A DNA stretch of 64,000 nucleotides from JABLTI01 sp035528035 (GCA_035528035.1 DATKZI010000014.1:124001-188000); one strand, 5' to 3'. Positions 27,101 through 36,713 are shown, counted from the first letter of the stretch. Notes: a model not told the origin generated them from the sequence alone. A program made the numbers and translations.

Positions 27101-27541
27101 GGGAACAGCTTTGAGATTACCTCCCCAAGTATGGAGGGTAATTTCATCCTTTTCTAATTCGATTGCTCTTTTATTTGCTTGAAGTAATAAATTCTTACCA
27201 ATTTTCTTTCCCTGATATTCAGGATCAACTCCCAATAATCCTACATAAACAATGTCTTCTTCTGTAAAATGATCTAATACATCACAATGTCCTACGATTT
27301 TTCCATTAGCAATTGCAATAAATTTTGATAAAGGGGTAATCTTTTCTAACTCATCTAAAATTCTTTCAGCTGTAAATGGATCACCATGTCCAAAACCTCC
27401 GGGCCATGATTCTGGATCATCCCAAGAATTAAAGCAATTTGCTAATTGTAGAGCATCAGATTGATTTTTTTGCATTTCTCTAATTTGGAACCCAAATTTC
27501 TTTCCATCTTCAGATATCATTTTTTCAGACAATTTTCGCAC
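24185..27541 (-). CDS. GNAT acetyltransferase fused to large carbohydrate-type beta-sandwich region
   Basis: A protein of 1118 residues. Residues about 15-165 are a GNAT domain with the acetyl-CoA motif 'VGLLGVDPEYQGKKIGKNLL' and 'YKKLGYYWAPESS'. The remaining 900 or so residues are beta-rich: Ig-like segments, then two stretches resembling galactose-mutarotase/supersandwich folds ('FAILENNTLRIKIQLD' and 'ENITLDNGKISLTASKDHGG'). There is no signal peptide, so it is cytoplasmic. Sugar acetylation is one guess only. A GTG at 27541 or the TTG nine bases on could be the start. Confidence 0.65.
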   Translation of the reverse strand: MRKLSEKMISEDGKKFGFQIREMQKNQSDALQLANCFNSWDDPESWPGGFGHGDPFTAERILDELEKITPLSKFIAIANGKIVGHCDVLDHFTEEDIVYVGLLGVDPEYQGKKIGKNLLLQANKRAIELEKDEITLHTWGGNLKAVPLYKKLGYYWAPESSVYMENFLPGILRRKLFRKYFDKFNWYDTYKRELKLLPDVEKIASMDVYTYHFEADEQNSLKVIVDVRSKKICGFELKSPQGTIGVSSLVKSSIGYAGFSSVPISWVIKNETNESKQFTLKITSTVGLTLVNEPEFIHTVNAGEIKIIEAELQLDTSVETVTNPKDCHNRSKQLLKTIVLFDDQEIDLTVAQVPVDPLEISIAPELRSLLPGEETFVPITLWNRTNSKMKTAMVISEVENIEFETRNFSQAFEPDESIFLPIKIKVHKDYSKNIIPLMIKIYKEEKNKKIDLPDEILHVPVISNAFQTKPKCSGYIKSNKFAILENNTLRIKIQLDVDFIIKTITDKRDNKIYENIYAGYVDLGMPFFGWANEFRRIKPAYKLLTAEDHISLVLTTKSHKKPGLMVERIFTIFANNDFLKITGKITNESTIIQKNIGLRLFSDSWDRFTSEGVAYLPLNKGLLKVDDILNFQRCRYFPNDPKEWKESWFCTEFDDSKLIGTIWDNQYVKSVEPGIADLSNFEYQFGDLEPGQVKEASYLFSLTRGSWKDFRTIWREVVKNDSSIRLDGSSEDLNIINTFTVTTESEILGKKDSLRIQPLNYNDTLKITIDNNTLRSFTGKLRIELPKGVNFINNENLIEETISNLVKDKPYISQLKIEANEIYFGRIFPVKASLIIEGDSFDLSFLAVVVNKDTKILLTSETNETGKENITLDNGKISLTASKDHGGSIISLKMPSVTKLNNLITSWPEVKPFIWASHWYGGIAPYIGTPDDWASISHNEKFSSELIDKGYEKGIRFVCNIQSEEAYKGLKLEIEHTTLAYSNILKTTLRVTNTKNAYKQINCGIGANIAISEKVTNDFYFKLNDKIKKRTFHSGFYTQLRNNKWVAFIDDESKMALAVIGPDKSNRFLAVVDQGELSNQINTIENLRIPPNASVEYSILFVLYPLNHELLSNLIRFY

Positions 27542-27733
27542 CCTTGAAGGAATAATTCTAATTTAATTGGAAAAATCCTTTTTGATTTCTATTTGATAAA
27601 CAATTCAATGGTTATGTTCCATCTGTTAATATTCTATTCTTAATTTTTTTTATCAAACTTACTTACAAATATTACTTTCTAAAGCACAGAGATTATACAC
27701 ACATTTTACCGTTTGTTTGTATGTGATGTAAAA

Positions 27734-28075
27734 ATGAGGTCCGAAGTCCAAACTGTTGATGACTATTTAAAAACATTTGATAATTCAAAAAAGGTTGTTC
27801 TTGAAGAATTACGGGGGATTATTAAAGAATTATTTCCCGAAATCCAAGAATCGATGAAATACGGTATGCCTACCTATATCTATAATAATAAGATTATTGC
27901 TTATGCTTCTCAAAAACATTATACTAGTCTTTATCTTCAAAATAGAGAATTAATTACTAAATCAAAAGAGTTTTTTAGAAGAGCATCCTTTGGATCAAAT
28001 TGCATTCGTTTTAAAGAAATTACCAAACAAGATTTGATATTGATTAAAGAATTACTTAAAAATAATATTGCTTAA
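27734..28075 (+). CDS. DUF1801 (YdhG-like) protein
   Basis: About 113 residues matching the DUF1801 pattern: 'VDDYLKTFDNSKKVVLEELRG', 'ESMKYGMPTYIYNNKIIAYAS', 'HYTSLYL' and a C-terminal helix after 'CIRFKEI'. Family members are small cytoplasmic proteins of unclear function. The ATG at 27734 fits the family start; the TTG 21 bases upstream does not. Confidence 0.75.
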   Translation: MRSEVQTVDDYLKTFDNSKKVVLEELRGIIKELFPEIQESMKYGMPTYIYNNKIIAYASQKHYTSLYLQNRELITKSKEFFRRASFGSNCIRFKEITKQDLILIKELLKNNIA

Positions 28076-28133
28076 ATTTAGGAATATCTTTATTTAAAAT
28101 AACATTTACTAATTTCTTTATAGGTGATTCTCT

Positions 28134-28469
28134 ATGGGTAAACGAACTAGTTTATACAGAGTTGGAGAAATTTTAGCAATTATAGCAGGAATTTTAGGCA
28201 TTATTTTTAGTATCCTAGGTTTTATTAGTAGTATAGATATTGGTGGCGGTTGGATATTCCTAGGTGGATTTGGTGAACAAGCTTTCTGGATCTTTGTTGC
28301 TCTTGGTTGTTCTATAGTTGTTCTCTTGATAGGAATCGGTTCAATTCTAACGAACATTAAAGTTCTAGTTTTGGGCATCCTAGTGATAATCTTCTCAATA
28401 TTCATTCCCGGCATCGCTTGTATAATTGGAATTATAGCAGGTATACTTTTTATTTTAGAAGGAGTTTAA
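28134..28469 (+). CDS. Small membrane protein (about four helices)
   Basis: 111 residues, almost wholly hydrophobic, with three or four membrane helices rich in Gly and Ile, similar in style to DUF4064-type proteins. AGGTGATT precedes the ATG. A terminator hairpin overlaps the stop. No function is evident. Confidence 0.6.
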   Translation: MGKRTSLYRVGEILAIIAGILGIIFSILGFISSIDIGGGWIFLGGFGEQAFWIFVALGCSIVVLLIGIGSILTNIKVLVLGILVIIFSIFIPGIACIIGIIAGILFILEGV

Positions 28470-28480
28470 TATCACTCCTT
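28459..28480 (+). terminator. Hairpin terminator overlapping the stop codon
   Basis: AAGGAGT (28459-28465) pairs with ACTCCTT (28474-28480) and is followed by a T-rich tract. It closes the small membrane protein gene. Confidence 0.55.
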
Positions 28481-28528
28481 TTCTATACTTTTTTGGAAAA
28501 AATTATTTTTAAAAAAATTGTAAAAAAA

Positions 28529-30379
28529 CTAATTTTTCTTAGGCAATTGAATTATAAAAGTTGTTCCTTGTTTCTCTTTGCTCTTAAAGCTGATAGTACC
28601 TTTATGAGCTTCGATTATTTTCTTAACGATCATTAAACCAAATGTAGTATATCTTTTTGTTTCCCATGCTCGAATGATTTTCTCTTGAGTGATTTTATTC
28701 ATACCTTTACCATCATCTTCAATATAAATCAGAATATTAGATTCTTTTACCTCAGAATAGATTCGTAATTTCTTTGCCTGTGAGTGTTTTATAATATTCA
28801 TGAATAGATTCTCAAAAACTTGATAGAGCTTTTCTTTATCTCCTAATACTGTTGGTAATTTTTCTTTCTCAATTATCAAATCCTTTTGTAGAGATTTTAT
28901 TTTTTCAAACAAGTCTTTTAGAAGATCATTCAAATTTATATTTTCAAATTCACCAATTATCTCTCCTGTTTTTGCTAGGAGTAAGGAATTATCTAAAAAT
29001 CGCACCATTTCTTCTATTTGTTCTGAAATCTTCTCTGTGTATATTTGATCGCCTATTAATTCATTATATAAAGAAATGATTTGTAATTTTCCCCGAATAT
29101 CATGTGCAACATTAGATGCAAAAGAATCTAATTCGTCTCTTTGTTTTTGCAGCATCTCTTGCTGTTGTTTTAATTTTCTATCTGAATTTATCCAGTCTGT
29201 AATATCTCTAGAAATACTGAGCAAGTATTTTTTACCTAGTATAGTAACAACTCTTGAAAGAAATTCAATTGGGATAATAACTCCATCAAGTCTCTTTAAA
29301 TCCAGTTCAGTAGATTGACCTGTTCCATCTTTTAATATTTCATAGAATTTATTTTTAGCTAATTCTTTTTTCTCTTCTGGTCGTAATTCCCATATTTTCA
29401 TCTTTCTTAAATGTTCTATTGTTCTTCCAGATTGTCTAATAAATTCAGGATTTGCATCAACTATTAATCCTGTTTCTTGGTCAATTAATACTATACCTTC
29501 TCTGGCTTCATTAAATAGAACACGATACTTTTCCTCTGCTTCCTTTATTTTAGAAATATCTCTAACTATACATTGTCTAAAGATTTTTTCTTCTATAGTA
29601 ATTTCAGTGGAAGTTATACTTACTGAATGTTGCTTCCCATTAGGAGTGATTAAAATGCTTTCCTTTGTAGCATTTATTTCCGAAGCGAATCCTTTAGTGA
29701 TTTTGCCTGTAACTTCATCTTTTGAACTACATATTTCTTGATATTTTTTGCTAATTATTTTTTTCTTTTTCATATTCATTAATTTTTCAGCTGCAAGATT
29801 ACAATTCTCTATTAATCCCGTAGATATTTCAACCCAGAAAATTGCTTCAAATGAATTCTCAAAAGCTAATCGAAACCTTTCTTCTGATGTACGTATTTTT
29901 AATTCATAATTTTTCCTTTCTCTTATATCTCTTGCAGTACTTTGAATATACAAAGGTTTTCCATTTTTATCTTTTACTAAAGCAACATTTAATTCTACAG
30001 GAATTAATGATCCATCCTTACTCACTAACATTCGTTCATAAATAGGTAGGATTTGTCCTTTTTTTAGATTCGCTAATTTTTTATCAACATCATTATATTC
30101 ATCTGGTGATGTAAAATCTCGAGCATTTTTCCCCATCATATCTTTTACTGTTGTACCAAGCATTTTTGCAGCTCTATCATTAACTAGTAAATAATCACCT
30201 AACATATTAATTATAAAAATTGCATCATTAGTTAATTCAAATAAACTGAAAAAGATATTCTCTTTATCTCTAATTACTTCCCTTATTTCATCTATTGAGA
30301 GATTTTTAAGTGAATAGCCATTTTGATCGAAAAGATAACCGAATTGGGAGTTTGATTTTTCTTTTTTCTTCAAACCCAT
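28529..30379 (-). CDS. Multi-PAS sensor histidine kinase
   Basis: A 616-residue cytoplasmic kinase with three PAS domains (about residues 35-165, 165-280 and 280-400, each ending with a 'RDI' motif). A dimerisation helix carries the phospho-acceptor His in 'SNVAHDIRGKL', and a HATPase_c domain shows the N box 'FENLFMNIIKHS', G1 'DDGKGM' and G2 'TTFGLMIVKK'. There are no membrane segments. The nearest receiver protein is 29 kb away at 59889, so the partner is unproven. Ligands of the PAS domains are unknown. Confidence 0.85.
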   Translation of the reverse strand: MGLKKKEKSNSQFGYLFDQNGYSLKNLSIDEIREVIRDKENIFFSLFELTNDAIFIINMLGDYLLVNDRAAKMLGTTVKDMMGKNARDFTSPDEYNDVDKKLANLKKGQILPIYERMLVSKDGSLIPVELNVALVKDKNGKPLYIQSTARDIRERKNYELKIRTSEERFRLAFENSFEAIFWVEISTGLIENCNLAAEKLMNMKKKKIISKKYQEICSSKDEVTGKITKGFASEINATKESILITPNGKQHSVSITSTEITIEEKIFRQCIVRDISKIKEAEEKYRVLFNEAREGIVLIDQETGLIVDANPEFIRQSGRTIEHLRKMKIWELRPEEKKELAKNKFYEILKDGTGQSTELDLKRLDGVIIPIEFLSRVVTILGKKYLLSISRDITDWINSDRKLKQQQEMLQKQRDELDSFASNVAHDIRGKLQIISLYNELIGDQIYTEKISEQIEEMVRFLDNSLLLAKTGEIIGEFENINLNDLLKDLFEKIKSLQKDLIIEKEKLPTVLGDKEKLYQVFENLFMNIIKHSQAKKLRIYSEVKESNILIYIEDDGKGMNKITQEKIIRAWETKRYTTFGLMIVKKIIEAHKGTISFKSKEKQGTTFIIQLPKKN

Positions 30380-30528
30380 TAACTAATCTCCATAGACTTT
30401 AAAGTTCCCAAATAGCTATTTCCTATTTTCTTTAATTTTTAGCTTTTCCTTTTTTTCAATGATTTTATTAAATTTTTGTAATATTTTATTCCTAATTTTC
30501 TACTGAAAGGCCACATTTTTTCGTAGTA

Positions 30529-32166
30529 TTAATCAAGATTTGTAAAATATTTTTCATTTTTTATCTCAATTAATTTATAATCAATAGTTTTTGCTAAATT
30601 TTTGGCTTGATTAAATAATTTTAATCCTTCTTTTTGTTTTCCTTTAATCAAAGTTAATCTAGCATTAATCACCATTACTTCTATTTCTAAAAATAAAGAC
30701 AATTGACTTTTTGCATTTTCTTTTATGAAAGTCATTTGTTTATTTATTTCGTTTATTTTTTCTATATCATTAGATGTTATAGGATCATCTAGTAAATTAT
30801 GACATAAATTGATTCTTGCATCCATAGTTGTTTCAAAATCAGTAACTGCATCTTCAATAATTTGATTATAAATCTCTTGAGCATTTATTTTATCATCAGT
30901 ATTATCTGATTTTTCATATAAGCGAGCTTTACTTATAAGATATCTATGAAGTATTGTTTGGTTATCTTGATATTGTATGATTATTTCAAATTCATTTAGA
31001 AGTTGAAGTGCTTTCTCAAATTCACCCTTATCAATTAGAATTGATATAAGGTAGTAAAGTGTTTTTGATAAGGAAAGATTATTTTTTATTTTATCCTTTA
31101 ATTGATAAGCCATTTGTAGATGCAAATAAGCATTTTCCAAATCACCCAAATAATGATAAATTTGTCCCATGGTATTAAAAACAGCAATAATATTCATTAT
31201 ATTATTAATTTCTTGAAACACCTTTAAAGCTAATTTTATATTTGTAAGTGATTCCTGTAATTTTCCTTGTTTTCGCATTATACCTGAAATATTATTATAT
31301 GCAGCAGCTAAAAGCGATATATTTCCCGTTTCTTTGAATATATTCAATGCAACATTATAATATTTCAATGATTCAGTAAGGTCCCCTTTATATTCATAAA
31401 TCACTCCTAGATTAATGTAAACCTTTCCTAAATCTAAAATGGAACCAACTATTTTATACAAGTCAAGACTTTGTTTTGTAAAATTTAATGATTCGTCTAA
31501 TAATCCTTTTTGACCATATAACGTACCAATTTCTTTCAACATCAATGCTTTTAATGAGGTATCTTCTAACTCTTCACTTATTGTAAGAACTTGTAACATA
31601 TATTCTAATGCTCTGTCTCGTTTTCCTTTAAATCTATTAATCAATCCTATTCGAAATAGTGCCTTAGCTTCTCCTCTTCTATCTCCAATCACTTCTGAAA
31701 TATTTAATGCTTCGTTATAAAGTTCAAGAGCTCTTTCAAATTCTCCTTTTATCTCATAATAATAACCTTTTTGGATAATTAATTGTAATTTAAAAATTTG
31801 ATTTTTGATATTTTTGGGTAATTTAGATATTAGTTTATCAGATTCTGTTATTAAATCTATTAAATACTCATATTTACCTAGATTAAATGAAATTTCTATT
31901 TCAACAATAATTGCTTCTATATAAAGGTCTAATAGCTCTTTTGCTTTGGTTTTTTCTGTTATTATTTTGATAATTTCATAGCTATCTTCATAGTATCCTA
32001 AATTAAACATAATTTTACTTTTTAATATTTGACAAGATATACAATCATTAAAATTCTTCTTTGCTAGATTTTCCAATTCTCTAATTTCATCTAATGCTTT
32101 TCTATACAATCCTTTATTGTATCTATTTTCAATATGTTTTAATTGTTTGGAAATATCTAATGCCAA
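30529..32166 (-). CDS. TPR-repeat protein
   Basis: A 545-residue soluble protein with about ten TPR units of the MalT-like type, e.g. 'YYEIKGEFERALELYNEALN', 'GKVYINLGVIYEYKGDLTESL' and 'MGQIYHYLGDLENAYLHLQM'. No enzymatic domain is attached. It lies upstream of the histidine kinase on the same strand (about 150 bases), which could indicate a functional link. Confidence 0.75.
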   Translation of the reverse strand: MALDISKQLKHIENRYNKGLYRKALDEIRELENLAKKNFNDCISCQILKSKIMFNLGYYEDSYEIIKIITEKTKAKELLDLYIEAIIVEIEISFNLGKYEYLIDLITESDKLISKLPKNIKNQIFKLQLIIQKGYYYEIKGEFERALELYNEALNISEVIGDRRGEAKALFRIGLINRFKGKRDRALEYMLQVLTISEELEDTSLKALMLKEIGTLYGQKGLLDESLNFTKQSLDLYKIVGSILDLGKVYINLGVIYEYKGDLTESLKYYNVALNIFKETGNISLLAAAYNNISGIMRKQGKLQESLTNIKLALKVFQEINNIMNIIAVFNTMGQIYHYLGDLENAYLHLQMAYQLKDKIKNNLSLSKTLYYLISILIDKGEFEKALQLLNEFEIIIQYQDNQTILHRYLISKARLYEKSDNTDDKINAQEIYNQIIEDAVTDFETTMDARINLCHNLLDDPITSNDIEKINEINKQMTFIKENAKSQLSLFLEIEVMVINARLTLIKGKQKEGLKLFNQAKNLAKTIDYKLIEIKNEKYFTNLD

Positions 32167-32319
32167 ATTAAATCACACTTGAAATTTAATAAATTAATAA
32201 AATGATTTTTTACTTTATATTATTTCTCTATAAAATCTAAAGTTCTTCCATAGTAAAAGAAAACTTATTTTACTCTTAATTAATTAAACATTCAATTTAA
32301 TTTCAGGAGAACTATAACT

Positions 32320-33432
32320 TTGTATGGCGATTTTAGCGAGAAATTAGCAAAATTAGTTGTCAAATACGCTGTTAATATTCAGCCTGGTGATTTAGTTCAA
32401 ATCAGAAGTTTTTCTAATGCAAATGATTTGAATCAAGAGGTTTATCGTGAAGTGATTAAAGCTGGTGGGAATATTATTCGTTTTAATATCGATATCCCCG
32501 GAATTGATGAGATTTTTTTCAAACATGCTTCAGATGAACAAATAAAATATGTTGATCCTTCAGCTATTGATTTTCAGAAAAGAATTACAAAAGCTATTAC
32601 AATTTATTCTTCATTTAATACTCGAGAATTAACAAATATCGATCCAGTAAAAATAAAAATGATGAGCGAGGCAAAATTAGGATTAAGAAAGATTTTCTTC
32701 GAACGTTCAGGTAAAGGAGAATTAAAATGGAATTTATGCCCTTATCCGTGTTTATCATTGGCACAAGAAGCAAATATGGGCATTGATGAATATCGTGAAT
32801 TTGTTTACAAAGCGTTAGCTTTGGATACAGCAGACCCAATAAAGCATTGGTTAAATGTTGAGTATGAACAAGAAAAAATAACTAACATTTTGAATAAAGG
32901 TAAAGAATTTCATATTATTGGTGAAGATACCGATTTAACACTAGGGATTGAAAATCGTACTTGGATAAATTGCTGTGGACATGAAAATCTTCCTGATGGT
33001 GAAGTTTTCACCGCACCTATTGAAACAGCAGTAAATGGAACAATACGATTTACTTATCCAGGTATATTTACAGGACAAGAAATTGAAAATATCTGGTTGA
33101 AATTCAAAGATGGTAAAGTAGTGGATTTTGATGCAGCTAAAGGAAAAAATCTTTTAGAAAAAGTTCTTAGTATGGAAAATGCTAGAATTTTAGGTGAATT
33201 AGCTGTAGGAACAAATTATGGTATTCAACGATTCACTAAAAATATGCTCTTTGATGAGAAAATGGGTGGAACTATTCATTTAGCATTGGGATTTGGTTAT
33301 CCTGAATCGGGTTCTGAAAATCAATCACCAGTTCATTGGGATATCTTAAAGGATATGAAACCAAAAGGATCAAAAATCCTTCTTGACAATGAAATAATAT
33401 ATGAAGAAGGTAAATGGAAAATAGGAAAATAA
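32320..33432 (+). CDS. M29-family metallo-aminopeptidase
   Basis: 370 residues of the thermophilic aminopeptidase (M29/AmpS) family. The two-metal site residues occur in 'NLPDGEVFTAP' (Glu), 'ARILGELAVGTN' (Glu), 'GGTIHLALGFGYP' (His) and 'SPVHWDILKD' (His and Asp). It should release N-terminal amino acids from peptides in the cytoplasm. It starts with TTG, with CAGGAG about 11 bases upstream. With the peptide-binding proteins and the M28 enzyme it fits peptide catabolism. Confidence 0.85.
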   Translation: MYGDFSEKLAKLVVKYAVNIQPGDLVQIRSFSNANDLNQEVYREVIKAGGNIIRFNIDIPGIDEIFFKHASDEQIKYVDPSAIDFQKRITKAITIYSSFNTRELTNIDPVKIKMMSEAKLGLRKIFFERSGKGELKWNLCPYPCLSLAQEANMGIDEYREFVYKALALDTADPIKHWLNVEYEQEKITNILNKGKEFHIIGEDTDLTLGIENRTWINCCGHENLPDGEVFTAPIETAVNGTIRFTYPGIFTGQEIENIWLKFKDGKVVDFDAAKGKNLLEKVLSMENARILGELAVGTNYGIQRFTKNMLFDEKMGGTIHLALGFGYPESGSENQSPVHWDILKDMKPKGSKILLDNEIIYEEGKWKIGK

Positions 33433-33576
33433 AGATTTTTTTCTTTTTATTAAAAAAACTATTTTACTTCTAATTATGATAGGAATTATTAAAAAGACTG
33501 AATTTAGAATTACTAAAATAGTAATAATAAATAGTAATAAATAGATTATATATTTCCGCACATTGGAGGAGTAAGT

Positions 33577-34923
33577 ATGAATAAAAGAATGAAAGGCATG
33601 ATATTTTCATTACTCAGCATATTAATATTAGCAAATATTTTTTCCACAAGTCTAATAGCTGGTCAAATAACTTATGAAGAATTTCATTACGGTTACAAAA
33701 GTGATTCTGTAAAAGTAGTTTATTGGGGTGGAGATCAAGAAGAAGGTTCAGTTTATTCAGCTGTCGATTCCAATGGTAATTTAGGTATTGTTTGTTTCTC
33801 CGAATCTTTTAATACAAGTAAAGATATTTACATAGTAAAATTTGATAGTAATGTGAAAGAAGCTTGGAATGCTTCATGGTCAATAGCTGATGATGCAACA
33901 CCTGCTGGGATTGCTATTGATTCTGCTGGTAGTATCTTTGTTGCAGGAACTGTTCTAACCGAGTTAGATCCTTCAGGGTTTATCCATAATGTTTTCGTTG
34001 TTAAGTATAATTCTTCAGGTTCATTCAGATGGGCTACAATTCATGAAACAGAGAATCTAGAAGAAATTGCTACAGGAATGGTTATGGATGCTTCGGGAAA
34101 TGTACTAGTATCAGGTTATACAAATAGTTCTTCGGGTGGAATGTTTATCCAAAAATACAATAGGAATGGCGTCTATCAAGATACATACTATTTTGGAAAT
34201 ACTGCTCCTCATGAAGGATTGATATCTGCTGGTGTAACAATTGATTCAAAAGCAAACCTCTATATTTCAGCTTCAACCAACAATACTCCTACAGGTAATT
34301 TCCAAGATTTGATTCTAGTGAAAATGAATTCTACAAATGGTGATATATACTGGAATACTACTTTTGGTGGAATTAGTAACAATGATCAAGGAATTGATAT
34401 AGCTTTTAGTGATGATGTTGCTTATTTGGTAGGTTCAATAGGTGATGTTTCCAATCCTCTTGATGGAGTTTTAGTGAAAATTAATGCTACTACCGGTGGG
34501 ATAATCTGGGATACTATAATTGATTTTGATAACGATACAATATCAGGTATTTCTATTAATCGACACGGAAATCCTGTTATTACTGGTTCAGTCAATTATG
34601 GTGCAAACAGTGACTTCTTCACAGTTGAAGTTAATCAAACAGGATATGTTTTATGGAATAATACCTATGAGCAAACTGGATTAGACATTTCCAGTGATAT
34701 AATTTGTAGTGGAGATTTTGCCTTTGTTGTTGGTAAAGCATACAATTCAACTGACGGTTACGATAATATAATGATCCTTGTCTATGAGGATGATTATGAA
34801 TTTGATTTCCCAACAACAGGTCCCTATGGTAGAATTTTTGGCATAATATTTGGCATTCTTATTATTGCACTAAGCTTAGTATTCATTTTTGGAATTATTT
34901 TCACATATTATAAGAAGAGATAA
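33577..34923 (+). CDS. Secreted beta-propeller (SBBP-repeat) surface protein
   Basis: A 448-residue envelope protein with a signal peptide (residues 1-28), a beta-propeller of SBBP-like repeats ('GIAIDSAGSIFVAGT', 'GMVMDASGNVLVSGYTN', 'GISINRHGNPVITGS') and one C-terminal membrane helix followed by 'YYKKR'. Each repeat also has a 'FVVKYN'-type strand. The ribosome binding site GGAGGAG is the strongest in the window and lies 7 bases before the ATG, suggesting high expression. It probably mediates binding outside the cell. Confidence 0.75.
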   Translation: MNKRMKGMIFSLLSILILANIFSTSLIAGQITYEEFHYGYKSDSVKVVYWGGDQEEGSVYSAVDSNGNLGIVCFSESFNTSKDIYIVKFDSNVKEAWNASWSIADDATPAGIAIDSAGSIFVAGTVLTELDPSGFIHNVFVVKYNSSGSFRWATIHETENLEEIATGMVMDASGNVLVSGYTNSSSGGMFIQKYNRNGVYQDTYYFGNTAPHEGLISAGVTIDSKANLYISASTNNTPTGNFQDLILVKMNSTNGDIYWNTTFGGISNNDQGIDIAFSDDVAYLVGSIGDVSNPLDGVLVKINATTGGIIWDTIIDFDNDTISGISINRHGNPVITGSVNYGANSDFFTVEVNQTGYVLWNNTYEQTGLDISSDIICSGDFAFVVGKAYNSTDGYDNIMILVYEDDYEFDFPTTGPYGRIFGIIFGILIIALSLVFIFGIIFTYYKKR

Positions 34924-34956
34924 TCAATTCTCTTTTTTTCTTTTATTTTTTATCAT

Positions 34957-35478
34957 TCAGTAATAATTAAGAATTATTTCAGATTCTACTTTTTTCTTTT
35001 CTATTGCAAACTCGAAATATATGAATCTATTTGGATATAACAAATCAGTCATAATTTTCTTTTGTTTTTCATCTAAACCATTTTCAAAAGCATTTTCTAT
35101 AAGAGATAAAAGGTATTCTTTATCTTGTTCCTCTAACCAAAAATTATCTTTAAGATGCTTTCTTTTTCGTGGTAAAGAAAACCATAATTTTAATCGTTTT
35201 TCAAATTTCTTTAATTTATTCTCATAAGGATTCAAAGTTATTGTTGAATAAATAGTTCCATCTGTATGTTTAGTCGAAACTATTAGGAATGAAAAAATCT
35301 TCTTACTTAATCCATCAATTCTTTGTAAAATAATTTGCCATTCTTTATTTGTTAAACCATTTTTCAATCCATTAAAAAAAATATCTGAAACCCGGTCAAT
35401 AGCTTCTCTATTCCTTACTAATAATTTCTTAGAAAGAAGAATATCGTAACTGATATTTAATGCGAGATCCATATCCAC
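34957..35478 (-). CDS. Hypothetical helical protein
   Basis: A 173-residue basic, mostly helical soluble protein of no family I recognise. AGGTGAG precedes the GTG start at 35478 by 5 bases, with an ATG two codons on. It converges on the surface-protein gene. Confidence 0.5.
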   Translation of the reverse strand: MDMDLALNISYDILLSKKLLVRNREAIDRVSDIFFNGLKNGLTNKEWQIILQRIDGLSKKIFSFLIVSTKHTDGTIYSTITLNPYENKLKKFEKRLKLWFSLPRKRKHLKDNFWLEEQDKEYLLSLIENAFENGLDEKQKKIMTDLLYPNRFIYFEFAIEKKKVESEIILNYY

Positions 35479-35634
35479 AATAACTCACCTATATATTTTT
35501 ATTTCCTTTAAACTTTTATAGATATTCTAATTCAATATAAATTACTCAAAAAAAATTTTATTTATTATTCAATTTGTAATAATTTGATTTAATATAATTT
35601 ATAAACAAAAATAATCTTTGTAGTTTGAAAACAA

Positions 35635-35898
35635 ATGACTAATGATAAAGATATCAAGATTGATTTATTTGTTAATGCTAAAGGGGTTCCTTGTCCTATA
35701 CCATCAATGAGAGTAAGATTAAATATGTCAAAAATCCCACCAGGAGGATATATGAAAGTTGTATCTGAAGCATCACATTCAGCAGATAGCATACCAAGAT
35801 ATTGCCGCAATTTTGGTCACACAATAATTTTCTTTGAAGAAAAAGATGGTTTATACACGTTTATTATCAAAAAAAAGGGAGAAGAAAAAGATGTTTAG
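35635..35898 (+). CDS. tusA: TusA-family sulfur carrier
   Basis: An 87-residue TusA/SirA-type protein with the defining Cys-Pro-x-Pro motif ('GVPCPIPSMRV') at residue 21. The following helix and strands ('GGYMKVVSEASHSADSIPRYC') fit the fold. Such proteins carry a persulfide on the Cys and hand it to tRNA-thiolation or sulfur-oxidation enzymes. No ribosome binding site is present, so the gene is probably leaderless; AATTTATAAAC at 35597 is a good TATA box. Its stop overlaps that of the convergent amidohydrolase gene by four bases. Confidence 0.8.
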   Translation: MTNDKDIKIDLFVNAKGVPCPIPSMRVRLNMSKIPPGGYMKVVSEASHSADSIPRYCRNFGHTIIFFEEKDGLYTFIIKKKGEEKDV

Positions 35899-36713
35899 AG
35901 TTTTAATATTCTAGCGATATTTCCACCCATTATCAAATCTTTTTCTTCTTGAGGAATATCAAAACTTCTAATTTTACTCATTATATTTTGAAGATTATCA
36001 TAACCGAAAGGAGAATCTGAACCCATTATAACATGATCTGCTCCAAAATTTGAAATAGCTTTTTTAATCCTTTTTTTACTAATAATATAGTAAGTTGAAG
36101 TATCAAAATAGACGTTTGTTAAATCTTTTCCAAATTTAATTACCTCTTCTAAACCCATCATATGAGCTATAGTATAATTTACTGTACTATTTCTTCTCAT
36201 TATTTCAACTAATTTTATTGCTTCCTTTTTATTATATACATGTATAAATATTGGTAAATCATTTTTTGACGCAAAATCACTAACGTGTATTAATTCTTCG
36301 CAATCATTTTCAAAAGGAACAACACATTGGTGAAGTTTGATTCCTTTAAATTTCCATCGATTATAATTTTCCTTTAGATTTTGAAGGAAATTCGAGTCTT
36401 TAAAATTAATCCAATAATATTGTAAGATTCTATCAGGAAACTCATTAACTAAAGAATGTACATATTCATTACCCAAATCTCGATTGCCTACATTTACTGT
36501 TTTAGATCTAAGATAATGATTAGACCAAAATAATATTCGAGGATTGGTTGTTAAAATAGACTCCTTAACCTTCGGCTTCATTGGTTCGCTATGAGGATCC
36601 CCACCCCCAGGACAAAGAACTACTTTATCAACCTTGAGATTTTCTAAAATTGGAAATAATCTTTTTGGATCAGCAAATTCACCAATAGCATGCGCGTGCC
36701 CATCGATAATCAT
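35895..36713 (-). CDS. Amidohydrolase-family TIM-barrel hydrolase
   Basis: A metal-dependent hydrolase of the amidohydrolase-2 group, about 272 residues. Metal ligands appear as 'DGHAHA' at the N-terminus, His in 'FIHVYN', His in 'IAHMMG' and Asp in 'GSDSPFG'. The ATG at 36713 is chosen because GGAAGG lies 7 bases upstream and it starts at the motif ('MIIDGHAHA'). The family includes decarboxylases and lactonases, and the substrate is not known. Confidence 0.8.
   Translation of the reverse strand: MIIDGHAHAIGEFADPKRLFPILENLKVDKVVLCPGGGDPHSEPMKPKVKESILTTNPRILFWSNHYLRSKTVNVGNRDLGNEYVHSLVNEFPDRILQYYWINFKDSNFLQNLKENYNRWKFKGIKLHQCVVPFENDCEELIHVSDFASKNDLPIFIHVYNKKEAIKLVEIMRRNSTVNYTIAHMMGLEEVIKFGKDLTNVYFDTSTYYIISKKRIKKAISNFGADHVIMGSDSPFGYDNLQNIMSKIRSFDIPQEEKDLIMGGNIARILKL

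Noticed and set aside
28118..28414. 98-residue frame opposite a small membrane protein
   Set aside because: It is the antisense shadow of the gene at 28134, which has a ribosome binding site and a terminator.
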